Shown: piece by piece, positions 25,563-37,823 of the stretch | How positions within the stretch are numbered: position 1 is the stretch's first letter | Layout: the number at the start of each line of letters is the position of its first letter | Assembly: GCF_958298935.1 (NCBI RefSeq) | Contig: NC_084922.1 | Span: forward strand, 5,396,501 to 5,460,500 | Length of the DNA stretch: 64,000 nucleotides | Source of the DNA: Phragmites australis | Taxonomy: Eukaryota; Streptophyta; Magnoliopsida; Poales; Poaceae | Direction: 5' to 3' | Program-made: the position numbers and the translations under genes | Notes under the pieces: generated by a model | Database searches by the model: none | Seen by the model: the letters and a program-made list of their open reading frames with translations, nothing else | Told to the model about the DNA's origin: nothing

Positions 25563-26228
25563 ATGGCGTTGAGAGGAATTTGTTGGTGGGTTTTAGGGTT
25601 TTAGAGGCGGTTCTAAGTGAGAGGCGCATAAGATAATGGCTTAAGAAAAACAATGATGGAAGAGGCAAACACTGCGTGGGCTCTCTATCTTGTTTTATAC
25701 GGGTATGTTAGCTCTCTAGATGGCTCTTCAACTAACCTCATGATGGTTACTAGTCTGACTCAAGGCCACATTCTCCTGTTTTAACATCACATCACATTTA
25801 ATTCTCGAAGCATGTGGGAGTAGTTGAAGCAGTAACACAGAAAACCTGGCGCACTATGCCGTCATGTGTGTGCGGTTTCCCAGCGTCATCATGATCTTTT
25901 GTCAGGTAAAGAATCTCTTCACCACCACGCAAAAATTCTACTGCGACGGTTCAAATGTCGAAACCCAGCCAGCAACAAGTCCTTTCCCCCCTATCCTTTC
26001 AAAAGGTTAGGACAAATTTTCTTGGATGAATTGGAATTCTTACTCGGAGGTAATATCTTCTTGAGGGCTCACTTGAGTACTCGAAGGTGTTCGAAATCCT
26101 GCATAGACAACTCGATGATCCCGAGAACCTGGTTAGATGTGTCATCCTAATCGAGAACCTGAGTCGTACTCGTTGATGTGGTCGGTCAATACATTGTCTT
26201 TGCTAACCAAGCCTCCTGGTGGGAGGCT

Positions 26229-26817
26229 TAACGATGAGTAGTATAGAACTACCATATCTGAACATCCTAGGGTTTCTCCATTATTCTCGGGGCATACCCC
26301 TATCCCAGGGAAGGGAATCCCTGGACAGATAGAAACTAACTATAGATACTATGGATATCTCGTAAACAGAGAAGTTTATCTTCAAGAATAAGAAGGAAAG
26401 ACTCCAGAGGTTGTACAACGACGCTTCTATATATACGGAGCTAGAAGACCCTGCGGAGGGTAGGTCACAAGCCATTAGAAGCCAATACATCTTCATTGAC
26501 ACCATTCTAGCATGTGAAAGCTCTGCACCTTTGAGCCTCCCCTCTCCCCCCCCCCGCAAGTTAGATCTGTATTAGATTCTCTCCTGACTACATACAAGAG
26601 AGTCATTCGACTAGGTTTAAATCTATCTAGGCTAGCCAAACAGCTCCTTGTACTCGGTCCCAAAGATTAATACAAGGCCAATATGACGTATGACTATTAT
26701 CATAAGGAACACCTGAACCTATATAAGATCATGTGTGCTTTATGTAATTCGTCTACTCGGAGCATCTCCTACTATTTCTACAAGTTAGTAAATTTGGCAG
26801 TTCACCAATCGTCCACA
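26229..26817 (+). repeat. Right LTR of gypsy copy 1
   Basis: 589 bp, beginning TAACGATGAG (TG eroded to TA) and ending GTCCACA. It keeps the short TATA box (TATATATAC, about 26428) that is expanded to a microsatellite in the left LTR. A 10-base C run lies at 26546-26555. Confidence 0.85.
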
Positions 26818-29240
26818 AGTGCTAATACCAATAATCTACAAATAACTCACTTAAGATGTAGGATAGTGGGAGTTGAAAGGCAACTTATGCTTTGAACAGT
26901 TATGCCCAACCTGTTGAATAGTCTATTGAATTATACTTTCTTAAAGGAGTTTTGGTGGACTAATTGTTAGTAATCTTTATATGCTTAATCATTTGGTGTA
27001 CCATTCAATAATTGCATACCAAAATCAAGACAGGAAAAGCTAGGGACAAGTTCAAGTTGGTATCAAGATTATCGAAACCTACCGACACAAATTATTTATA
27101 AATATGTCTAGCTTTACATCACCTTTCATATCACATCACCAACTCAAGAATTTGGCAAATTGAACCCCTAAGGAGCCGTCAACCCCACTCATTCTAGAAG
27201 GTGATTAATTGTTGATAAGAACATTAATCAAGTGTTTGGCCATCCCTTTCAGCCATCTTGCTTCCTTAGCTAGAAATTTCTCCCCAATCTCGTGCCAATT
27301 AATATTCAAGTACCTATATTTCTAGTCACCAAACGAAGCCAAATGGAAATGGCCGGCTCTAAGTTAACCTGCTTGGTCTAAATTTCCCAGACGACTAATA
27401 CTTCGCGCTAGACAGGACTCGCCATGCGTCACCTACTTGTCCTTTTATTAAAAGACTTATACCTACGTGTACTTTAGCCACCTATTAACTAATCCTACAA
27501 GCAACACACGATCCCAAGATGATGCAAGCCTAGATTATTAGCATCTTCCCATGTAGTGACCAACTAATATTTCTCGAGGAAAAGATGGTGACATCTCAAT
27601 TATGTTGAATGACATATTAATTTGAATTGGTCCATTATTAATGCAAAAAAATTAAGAAAAACAAATAGAGATCGAGGCGGTCAGATGTGAAACGGTAGTT
27701 TTGTCAGATATAGATTTGTCAATTAGCCTGAGCTGGTGTACATGCATCTATATGACACTGACGATTAGATAAATTATTTGTGCTTATTAAACTAAGCTAG
27801 TTGCTTGTCTGGAAACATCCTATCAAAACCTTTCTACATGCATGCATGCATCCTGTACAATTATGGCAGCTGAGTGATTACTTTATGCCTGATGCTTTGC
27901 CGGGAGAAGTGACTCCATAATGACGACCTATGTAGGGCATAATAGAATTATTTAACTTTCGAATAGGGTTAACACTTTGCACATAGCTAACCTAGCCTAA
28001 TCCACGTGTATCTGAATGTGATGCGAGTTTTATAAGCTACAGTTCATCGACGCAACATATTCATTATTTAGATCTGCTACGGATACATACGACCAGTGTT
28101 TCGTATGAAAGGTTTGTAACAATCACTGTTTACCGATCATTGAACATGTAAATTAAGAGAGACATCAATAGGTAAAGCTTCTTTTGTGCGCATGTAACTA
28201 CTGATGTTTAATCTATGTGTGGCACATAATATATTATACTGACAATTATATCTTATAATACTGTCTCCAACGATGGAAAATAAAGGTGGAAGGAGGGACC
28301 AGCATGGCCCCGAGCATGACAAATGGTGGGCGAATAGAAAACTTGCCAAAAGCGGATAACCCTGCTTAATATATGCGATACGAATCTTAGAGTGATCTAC
28401 CATAATCCACTTCCTAGGGTCACCACTGTGCACATGTTGACTAGCTAATCCTAGTTAATTTAGGTATTAGTCCGTAAATTAACAAAAATATCAATGAAGC
28501 ATCTGATCTAGTCACATGTACTAAACAAAACCCTAGCGTAAAGCCCAACCGGATCCCATTGGCTGCCGCTACCATGCATGCCTGTCTTTCGTACGTGGCC
28601 AACGTTTCGATCGGCTCGTGGCTGCTACCGTCGAGACAGCCAATGGGAGTCCAAAGAATGCAGGCGACGTGTTGAGCTTCCGTTGGCTGGGCTGTCCAAC
28701 AGGAACGCGAAACGTGGACGCCGGTTTCTGGATAGAGGCGAGCCTACGTGGCTCGGCTGGACCGGTTTCGAGGATTCATAGGGACAAGTGTGGCCCGGCA
28801 GGATCTCTATGCACCGGACATTACCATAAAAAGAAAATTTCCTGGCTTCTGTTCACGGTACTGTCTACTTAGCTCATTCGTCATTGCTTATCTACCAGAA
28901 TTAAGCCACGCAATGGCCTGCCGAGCTTTTTAAATTTTGGAGAAGATGCGGCGTTCCTTGGGCACCAAATTATACCTACCTATCAAAAATTAAACTCTGA
29001 CCGGTTTAATATCACTTATATGTCTTGTCACCACACTACGTACTATAAATATGGTCTGCCGAGCTTAAACAAATATTGCTTATTGTCAAATGATATTGGT
29101 GAGCTTACATGTACAGAAGCTCATGTCTCTTCGGATCAGATGTCCATTCGGAAGTCATCATGTATACATGTTTGTTCATCCTGTATAATTTCATGATTCA
29201 ATGTAATAAAGGATACACTAACCATATAGTCATTGAAAGC
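26818..29240. other. No gene recognised
   Basis: Mostly AT-rich, with a GC-richer patch at about 28540-28800 that holds four ACGTG cores (see separate entry). Short frames there have no known domain. Confidence 0.4.
28588..28755. promoter_or_regulatory. Cluster of ACGTG (ABRE/G-box-like) cores
   Basis: GTACGTGGCC, CGACGTGTTG, AACGTGGACG and CTACGTGGCTC occur within about 170 bp of GC-rich sequence. ACGTGGC is the core of bZIP-bound ABRE sites in plants. No adjacent gene can be assigned, so a regulatory role is only possible. Confidence 0.25.
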
Positions 29241-29249
29241 AGACAGTAT

Positions 29250-29590
29250 ATCACATATAGTTTTTTTACTTATCATAGATAAAATATTATTAGACGGTTG
29301 ATAAAATAAACGTATTTATAACAAGACATGCGTCTATGTGTGAATGATCTCACATACGGTATTTATAAACCCATCTGTTTCTATCATACAACACATACGA
29401 CTTTCAAAAAAATTCATATGTGATATTGTCACAGAGGTTTCTTGTAAGATCCGTCTGTGTTTATTCGGTAGACACAGACGGATTTTATAAACACTTGTCT
29501 ATGTCTTTTAGCTTCCCACATACAATTCGCTCGTTTCTATAGGCTCTTTTGGATTCTCACACACACAACACGCTCGTCTCTCCTTAATAT
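29250..29590. mobile_element. CACTA-like subterminal repeat region
   Basis: Multiple short motifs around CCGTCTGTG / CACAGACGG and CACATACG occur in both orientations. They include perfect 12-bp inverted arms ATCCGTCTGTGT (29449-29460) and ACACAGACGGAT (29472-29483). Such mixed-orientation subterminal repeats are usual in CACTA transposons. A clear CACTA terminus and a partner end were not found. Confidence 0.35.
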
Positions 29591-29788
29591 AAAGCGACGA
29601 GAAGTGTTCTTCTTTCTCACTCGTTATATCCAAGTGTTCCACTGCGCTGAGAAATATCCTCACTCACTATCAACATCGGAGAAGCGAGATCTTAGCGAGG
29701 GACGAATCACTTCCACTGCACCAATGTGAGTATTATATGGTTCCCATCGCAATTTAGTTAAGATTTGTTAGGTTTTTATTATTTCGAT

Positions 29789-30238
29789 CTATGATGGATG
29801 ATAGAGTCTTATTTTCACTGTAGATCTGTAATAGTGCAGTTCACGGCAATCAAAAGGTGGCGGGATAGGGTCATCACTATGGCGGCTTTGATAGCGCGGA
29901 TGCTTGGTATTGACTTTAGCCGGGTGGACTCCGTCTTCTTTGCTGCTGTGAAGGCCCCCTCCATCGACCATGTGTATGTTGTCAATCGTGCTATCTAATC
30001 TGTTCTCCTGGATGAAAATATCTCCATTGTTGTTCATCACAATAGAGGCATTTTTGTCAACTGCAAGACAATCTTGAACGCTCATTTCTTGCTGAACCAT
30101 GGTTGGTGGTTTGGTAGCAACGTAGTTTGGTTTCGCCTCATGCGTCATGTGTGAGATAGTCAAGGTGCGGCCAGATCTGGATGACTGTGAGCTGCTCATT
30201 GAAGATGGTGCTTGGGTTGACATTATGTTAAAATGCAA
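29789..30238 (-). CDS. Hypothetical ORF, 149 codons, possibly transposon-derived
   Basis: An open minus-strand frame starting MHFNIMSTQAPSSMSSSQSS is hydrophilic and Ser-rich at the start. I do not recognise any domain. It lies just beyond the CACTA-like subterminal region, so it could be a transposon accessory ORF or a chance frame. There is no intron or promoter evidence. Confidence 0.2.
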   Translation of the reverse strand: MHFNIMSTQAPSSMSSSQSSRSGRTLTISHMTHEAKPNYVATKPPTMVQQEMSVQDCLAVDKNASIVMNNNGDIFIQENRLDSTIDNIHMVDGGGLHSSKEDGVHPAKVNTKHPRYQSRHSDDPIPPPFDCRELHYYRSTVKIRLYHPS

Positions 30239-30579
30239 GAGGCTGAGATGATATCTATCATCTCATCTTTTTGAAAGACAACATCCATCGATCCAAGTTT
30301 GTTGATCATTTTCGTCGTTTTGGAAGATGACATCATCATGATGTCAATTATTTCATCCTTTTGGAAGATGACATTGATCAACCAATGATGTATAGCTAGG
30401 ATTGTGTTTAGCTAGCTAGGTCTATGTGTTCTGAACAAAGTGTGATGTGTATATGTTCGATGTTCTTAACCTTTGTCCTATATAGATGCATGTGTTTTAT
30501 ATTCTGAACAATATGTGATCAATGTTTTGAACAATGCTTCAATGTGTTGTTTAATTTATGAATCATGAAGCGTGTATCT

Positions 30580-30633
30580 GTGTGACCCTTTCTCCATATA
30601 AGCAAATTTGCTTCCTGGCTGAAAGGGTCACAC
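30580..30633. repeat. Perfect 13-bp inverted repeat with nested palindrome
   Basis: Arms GTGTGACCCTTTC (30580-30592) and GAAAGGGTCACAC (30621-30633) enclose 28 bases that contain the perfect 12-bp palindrome AGCAAATTTGCT (30601-30612). No flanking gene is assignable. Confidence 0.8.
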
Positions 30634-32258
30634 ATATGGGTTTTTTAGACGGTCTCGAATTCACACAAGAAGCAATAATGACAGGATCATCCGTGATCCA
30701 TGAATTTTTTACCTCTATGATGACATTGGAGGATGTTGTCCTTCATCTTCTTCCTTGATCACGCCATCCCCTGTATCATCGTCATGCCTACCATGACCTT
30801 CATCGTGGCCATGGTCGTGGATCTCACCACAACAACAGTGCCCATATAAGCTCATGCCACAGCGTGTGTGACGCCCACGGTGTGCGCGACACACACGGCA
30901 TGCGCCATGGAGTGTCACCTCTTCAAGGCACAGGCAAAGGCACAACAATGACACCCTCAGGTGTAATGCTTCTCATTGATGAGCTCCCCCCCCCCCCAAC
31001 ACAGTAGGATGGCGGCGGCCCTCCTGTATGACGACGGTTACAGCACAACCTCAACACCAATGGGCTCCCATTCACCCTCAGTAGTGGATCCACTAGATCC
31101 AAGGGTGAAGGCCGTCGTCTCCTTCACGACTATGGCGATGGCCTCTGACAGCACTAGATCCATCAGGTCTGACGGTTGCCAGGTCACCGCAAAGGCCAGC
31201 GGTGTGGAAAGGGTAAGGGAAACCGTAATCCTAACCCTAACTTCCCCCCCCCCCCTCACAGCCTTAAATACTCAGGTCTATGCCTAGGCCAGATGGGCCA
31301 TAACCCAATGAGTCATCTAATGAAGACCGCATGGGACTCAATCCATTAGGTCACCTGAGGCAATCATATGGCCTTAGGTTTTGTGTAAATTACACTGCGG
31401 TCCAAATTACAAGATTATAGTCTTATGATTTTTATATTTAAGCCCTCAGGTTTTAAATAAATTGTACAATATTATGTTTACCTCATGTAAACTTGCATTG
31501 CAAACTCTCAGGTCTTCAGGAATTGCGTTGTGTAATATATGACTGCTATTAATTATGTATTACCTCATTAATACTAATGTTTCATAGTATAAAATATGTC
31601 CAGTTTCATTTCACAATTTTTATTTCGTAATTGCAATTACTTCTCTTAAGAATTTATTTATTGCAATTTCATAATTTCTGCCTCAATAAATTATTTAAGC
31701 CTCATTTTGCTTAAATAAATAGTATAAATCAATTCAAAATAATTTTGACAATACAATATATAACATTGGTAAAACACAAGGCAATCGAGACTATACCATT
31801 AGCTGCAACTAGGGATGCAAGTTTTGTATTTTCTTAGGTCATTAGGTTGACCCAATACTAAAAAAAGAACTAAAAATTCACTCTCATCTAATTAAGTTAA
31901 GAAAAAATAAATTAAGTAGTGACCCAGAACTACCCATTAGATACCCAATTGCATCTTTAGTGTATGACCAAAATAAATTCATGCTCATAGCAGCAAGAGT
32001 TTCTTATCACTACTTTGAGGTCTACATCATGTTGCATATCAGCAAGGTGACTACTTTCAATGTGTATGACCAAAATTTATAGCAGAGTCTATATTTCTGG
32101 CAGTGATTATCAAATCACCTATTCCCTCGGGAATGGAGTCTAAAACATTAGCAACAACTTTGTCACATGTTTTTTTTTTATAGAAGACTACATTCAAGAA
32201 TCATATTGATTTTAAATTTTGCACAATTACAATATTTTCATGCTAATTAATTTACTAT
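30634..32258. other. No gene recognised; may hold the 5' flank of the decayed copia
   Basis: GC-rich sequence with two 12-base C runs (30986-30997 and 31244-31255), then AT-rich sequence from about 31400. Because the gypsy element at 32259 is a clean insertion, 32258 was once joined to 41463, where a copia gag starts within 50 bp. The AT-rich part may therefore be that copia's leader or LTR; I could not confirm it. Confidence 0.4.
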
Positions 32259-33235
32259 TGTTGAGGGTTAATCCCTGACAGTGATTCCAGGGTATGCTGG
32301 ATAGTGGGTTCATGAACGGAGTATCGGGAACATAGGGAGTTGATGAGTTTGTGTGTGACGAACTCTGAGACGCGAGGAGTTATACAGGTTTGGACCTCCC
32401 GAAGGATAATAACCCTACGTCCTGTGTGTTGTGTTTATGGAGGATCTGAGTGGGTTACAGAGGATGTTCTAGATGGTTGCCATGCTTCTTCTTCGTCTGT
32501 CTTTACAAACGGGGTTCTCATCCCTTTGTATATGAGGGAGGAGGAGAACTTACACATGGGTCCAAACAGAGGACTCCTGCTCATCCTAATATCTAACCCA
32601 AGCCATCATTACAGAGGACAAAGCGTGCCCACTTGCCCTAAGGGTTTGATACATCCCCTCGTCGTGCGTTGTAGCTCTTTGGCTGTCACACCATTTCGTC
32701 TAGGTGCATTGCTCGCCGCTTGTATGTGGAGTTATCAACTTGCCTGACTAGCCTACTGACACCGTCTCATCCGTTGTGCGGCGTCATCTCGTCCGGGTGC
32801 TCTACCTACCGCTTGTATGTGGAGTTATTAACTTGCCTGACCGGCCAGCTGACACCGTCTTATCCGTTGTGCGGTGTCGTGCTGGTCTGCACTGCCCCAC
32901 CCCGTAGCATTTAATGCCATGGGACGGGACACTACCATTTTGCATCGTCCATGACTTTGTTTTAGGGAAGACACCTAGGGAAGGAAAAAACACTCGAGTA
33001 GATATCAATAAATATGATTAGACAGTTTGTGCCATGTCCGGCCCTACGACCAGTGGGGCTGGTCGCGAGTTCAAGTGAGGTCCCAATGAGGCTGGTCATG
33101 TAAGTCTCGTACTAGTCGCGGGACTTCTTACCCTGGTCATGCGACCAACTAGTTTGTAGGAAATACGCATCCCTGGTTCTTATATTCCTTAGGGGACCCT
33201 TTTGATAGGGTACCCCTAAACTCCACACACCGATA
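32259..33235 (-). repeat. 3' LTR of Tat gypsy element
   Basis: On the plus strand it begins TGTTGAGGGTTAAT and ends ACCGATA, where the partner ends ACCGACA. It contains a 94-bp internal tandem duplication starting at 32716 and 32810 that is also in the other LTR. Confidence 0.93.
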
Positions 33236-33344
33236 GTAGCCCCGACGCTTCCCCGTGACAATGGTCCATCCTGATCATACCACTTGGGCCCCTGGCAAAT
33301 GTAATTAGGGGAGCGGTCGTTTTGACATCGTCAGTCTTCCAGGT

Positions 33345-34573
33345 TCAAGTACAAGTTTTTGTGTCACGAGGGGAGCTTTTAAGCGTCCTAAGAGAGAGAC
33401 ATTGATTGTTGCTGGCCTTGAAGGACTCTTTGGTTCCTTTAGCGTGCCCCCTCGGATTTTGAGCAGCTTGACCACTGCGCCTGTTGGGGTGCCGCTGGGA
33501 TCTTTTTAAAAAAATGGGGAGTGTTCGACGATCTTTCGTACCGCCCTCACATCTTCCTTCTTTTCCCAGGTTCTGCTTAGTAGTGTTGGCAAGCCCTAGG
33601 GTCATGGCATGCTTCTTTCCTTCCTCTCTAGAGAGCTTGACGACTTCGGAAGTCTTGGTGAGGGCCGAGTCACCTCCGACACTAGTCTCGCTCGCCGTGG
33701 TGCCGCCAGAGTCAATCGACGTCATGGGTATGCTTGCAAGGTCGAAGCCAGTGCTTGCCAAGTTGGAGCCGGAGACCACTATACTTCCATTCTTTTGTCC
33801 TGGGCCATCTTCTGCTAGTTCGTTTCGGTCCCCAGCCCGGGCGGATCCCCCGGCCGAGGTCATCGAAGTCTCTGATGATGAGGGGGAGATCGATTGGGAC
33901 CTTCTGGAGGTAGAGGTCGACGAAGAGGAGAAATTGGAGATGAAGCGGAAGGAGGGTCTGCTAGGTGCACCAGTGCTGGTCAATAGCTCCTCCAGGGTCT
34001 TTGGGCGGCAGCCTTCCTTGGTCCCTACGTCGGTCGCCGCCCGATCCCCGGAGTGGTAAGCTGCCGCTCCCGGGATGAGAACAAGAGGTTTCTGGACTCT
34101 TTCAAGGGTAAATAGGGATTCTGTGCTTTTGAGTTTCTGAAGGTGATGGATCCTCCCTTATTGCGTGAGTCTGGTGGATCCTTTCCATCAACTTGTACTG
34201 ACTTTTATGAATAAGAAGAAAGCGTGGGGGTTGGACGCCTGTTCTTGTTGTATTCCTCATGCCAGCCGGGTTTTTTGTGCATAGAACAAGCCACAGCTCG
34301 GCAAGTCCGTTGGGGGCAGGCCACGCTCAACCCCTGCGAGGACTTGTGGCCTTACGGTCTTTGTCTCCGGCTGCCTATTTGTTCGGCATCTTGGTCGCCA
34401 ACCCCCATAGTGGTCGCCGAGTGTGGTTGCATGCTGTGGTTGGAGAACCCATATGTCGGGACTCTGTGGTTTGTCATGAGGTCCTGCGAAACAAATATTT
34501 TGGTTTTCCTTTCTTGAAATTTAAGAACTTACAAGCTATATTCCACACTCATCCGGAAGGTCCTACAAAATAA
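33345..34573 (+). pseudogene. Opposite-strand additional ORF of Tat gypsy element
   Basis: Between the integrase and the 3' LTR an open plus-strand frame (33484-34059, 191 codons) encodes a Pro/Ser-rich segment, then the acidic stretch AEVIEVSDDEGEIDWDLLEV and a Lys/Glu-rich tail. It runs against gag-pol. Additional antisense ORFs at this place are known from Tat-lineage elements. A minus-strand frame overlaps most of it (33983-33345) but is low-complexity Ser/Thr. Function is unknown. Confidence 0.45.
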
Positions 34574-34836
34574 ATAAACATGCCCGTCTTTGAGTGCCCT
34601 CACACATAGAACTTGTGCAATATGGTGATGTTCCAGGAGTTGTGTAATTCACGGCCATCCTCCAAGGCTAACTTGACCGCATCAGGCCGGGTAATGGAGA
34701 GCACTTTGTAGGGTCCCTCCCATTTGGGGGAGAGCTTATTTTGGCCTGCCTTATTCTGTATTTGCCTAAGGACGAGGTCGCCTACGACCAGTGTTCACTT
34801 CCGCACCTTTTGATTGTGGTAGTGTCTGAGGCTCCG

Positions 34837-35661
34837 CTAATAACAGGTGGCTCGAATTAGAGCACGATCGTGCAACTCTTCGATCAGGTTTATGTCATCC
34901 TCCCGCTGTGTCACCTGGTCGTTGTTCAAGTAGTTCCTGACTCGGGGCGACTGAAGGGCGATTTTGAAGGGGAGCATTGCTTCGGTGCCAAAAACCAAGA
35001 AGAAAGGGGTTTCGGCTGTGACCTGGCTAGGGGTCATTCGTAGTGACCAGAGTACTGTAGGGAGTTCGTCCACCCAGCATCCCGAATAGCTTTTAAGCTG
35101 GTCAAAGACCTGAGTTTTGATCTCTTGTAGTATCATTCCATTCGCCCTTTTAACTTGTCCATTGCTTTGTGGGTCAGCCACAAAGGCGTACCAAACCTTG
35201 GTCCCGATCTCTTCGCAGTAGTCTCGGAAAGCACTACCGGTGAATTGAGTTCTGTTGTCCGTGATTATGCAGTTTGGACTGCCAAACCGCACTACCAGCC
35301 CACGTATGAACTTAATCGCTGATGTGGCATTGATCTTCCTAACGGGCTCGACCTCAATCCAATTAGTGAATTTGTCGATTATCAATTACAGGAATTCAAA
35401 ACCGTCTGGGGCCTTTGGGAACGGTCCCACGATATCGAGCCCTCAGATAGCGAAAGGCCAAGAGAGTGGTATGGTTTGCAGTGTCTGGACCGGTAGGTTG
35501 GTATTTCGACCATGGTACTGACATGACTCACACTGATTCACAAGCTTGCAGGCATCCTGGAGGGTAGTGGACCAATAGAATCCTTGCCGGAACGCTTTTC
35601 CGACCAGGGTGCGGTATGAAGTGTCGCTACAACATATGCCTCCATGGATATGAGAGAGCAC
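34837..35661 (-). pseudogene. Integrase domain of Tat gypsy element
   Basis: A zinc-binding H-H-C-C segment (HIHGGIC...CESCQYHG, 35661-35443) is followed by the DDE core from 35385: IIDKFTNWIEVEP, then IITDN, then NGQVKRANGM. The spacing from the second Asp to the last position is exactly 35 residues, but the expected catalytic Glu is Lys (codon at 35149-35151). A stop separates the two parts. The enzyme cannot be active as it stands. Confidence 0.88.
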
Positions 35662-36218
35662 TGTGCTCCCCTCTTACTGAGTGATGCATTTTAGAAAAAG
35701 GTTGTTGCTCCCTCGGCAGTAGAGGTGTCCCTCTACCAAGGAGTATCTACGGTCTTGCCGCGAGACCTTTTCTCCTAACGCATCATCGTCAGGGACTACT
35801 CGATTCTGAAGGTAGTCTAAGATCTAATCCATCCAGGTCATACCAGAATTGAGTAGGGCGACCACATGAAGGCCACTCGAGGTTGACGGCACCGAAAGAG
35901 GCGGTGCCTCAAAAGGTGTTGCCTCGGGTGCTTTGTTGCCGAGCGAAGCATCCCCTTCACTCTAGCCCAAGGCCGCGGTGGATGGTTGTGAGAGTCTTTC
36001 TTCAAAGATTCTGACTGGGACAGGTTCTCGAGAAGAAGCTAGACGGGCTAGCTCATCAGCTAGCAAGTTGTCCTTGCGAGGGACGTGTTTGACCTCAAAA
36101 TCGATGAAGCGTTGCTCTAGTCTTCTCACGCGAGGTATGCCGCTATTGTCGGGTCAAAACACTAAAACTCCTTTTGCGCCAAGTTCATGACTAGTAGCGA
36201 GTCCCCTATCGCCAGTAG

Positions 36219-37700
36219 TCATTTAATCCCAGTGGAGGCTGCTCGCATTCCGAACAAGAGGCCCTCATACTCAGTAGTGTTATTAGTGGCTGGAAAATAT
36301 AATTGAACTACGTACCTGAGGATATCACCGGTAGGCAAGGTCAGAACCACTCCAGCCCCGACTCCCTTTAGTGTGAACGATCTATCGAAGTGCATGGTCC
36401 AGCACTCGCCTGCCTCTAGTCGTTGTAACTGCTCGGGCTTGAAGGACGACCACTCGGCCACAAAGTCGACCAGCGCCTGGGACTTGATAGACGTTCGGGG
36501 GATGAATTGGAGATCGAATCCTTTGAGTTCTACTGCCCACTTTGCTGTTCTTCCCATCGCATATCTATTATGGAGAATTTATCTAATTGGGAATGAAGAA
36601 ATCACCTTAACTTTGTGAGCCTGAGAGTAGTGCCTGAGCTTGCGAGAGACCATTAGGATGGCATATAGCAGTTTCTGAGCTTGTGGGTACTGTGCCTTTG
36701 CATTGTGCAAGACCTCACTGACGTAATATACTGGTCGTTGGAGGCCTTCCTGCTCGACGACTAGTACTACGCTAGCGACCTGTGGCGTTGAGGAAATATA
36801 GAGCAAAAGCTCCTCGTCGGGTCGAGGCACGGTTAGTACAGGAGGGGAGGAGAGGTACCTTTTGAGCTCTTCAAATGCTCCCTCTTCCTCTGGCGTCCAC
36901 TGGAAGTGGTCATTCTTCTTCAGGAGCTTGAAGAGTGGCAGTCCCTTCTCCTCTAGCCTTGAGATAAACCTGCTCAAAGCAGCAATGCATCCTGTTAGCT
37001 TCTAAACCTCTTTTAACCTGGTCAGGGCTCTCATTTGGTCGATGGCCCTGATCTTCTCAGGGTTTGCCTCTATTCCTCGATGAGATACAAGGAATCCGAG
37101 CAACTTCCCTGATGGTACCCTGAATGTACACTTCTCTGGGTTTAGCTTCATGTGGTACTTCCGGAGGTGGTCAAAAGTCTCTTGAAGGTATGCGACCAGG
37201 TCTACCCTGATCCTACTTTTGATGACCACATCATCTACGTATGCCTCGATGTTTCTTTTGAGTTGTGGTTGGAGAATGAGTTGAATACATCGCTGGTATA
37301 TGGCACCAATGCTTTTTAAACCAAAAGGCATTTTTACATAGCAAAAGACCCTAAAGGGGGTAACAAAAGCCGTCCTTTATTCATCTTCCCTAAACATGCT
37401 AATTTGATGGTACCCTGACTGAGCATCTAAGAAACATAACAGGTCACTGCCGATGGTCAAGTCAACTAGCTGGTCGATACGCAGGAGAGGAAAAAGGTCT
37501 TTTGGGCACGCCTTGTTGAGGTCAGTGAAGTCAACGCACATTCTCCACCTGCCATTGTGCTTTCAGACCATGACTGGGTTAGCCAGCCACTCTGGGTACT
37601 GCACCTCCCAGATGAAGCCTACTTCCAGGAGCTTGTCGATCTCCTGACGAAGTGCTTCCTTTCGGTCGGCTGTGAACCGACGCACCTTCTGCTTCACTGG
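36219..37700 (-). pseudogene. Reverse transcriptase, RNase H and second RNase H of Tat gypsy element
   Basis: RT: about 37331-37002 contains MPFGLKSIGAIYQR and the active-site motif YVDDVVIKS, and its upstream part is readable at about 37700-37340 with stops. The connection/RNase H part is at 36977-36579 ([20 protein letters not shown] ... [20 protein letters not shown]). The second RNase H is at 36557-36219 (LVDFVAEWSS ... WTMHFDRSFTLKGVGAGVVL ... NNTTEYEGLLFG). In the second RNase H the expected first Asp of a DGS/DGA motif reads DRS. Frameshifts separate the parts. Confidence 0.9.
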
Positions 37701-37823
37701 TCACGTGTCTGGTCACAAAGACAACTTATGCTCAATCACATCCCTGGGGACTCCGGTCATATCGAATGGATTCCATGAGAAAATGTCCGTGTTTTCCCAG
37801 AGTAAGGTGATGAGCGCGAGTTC

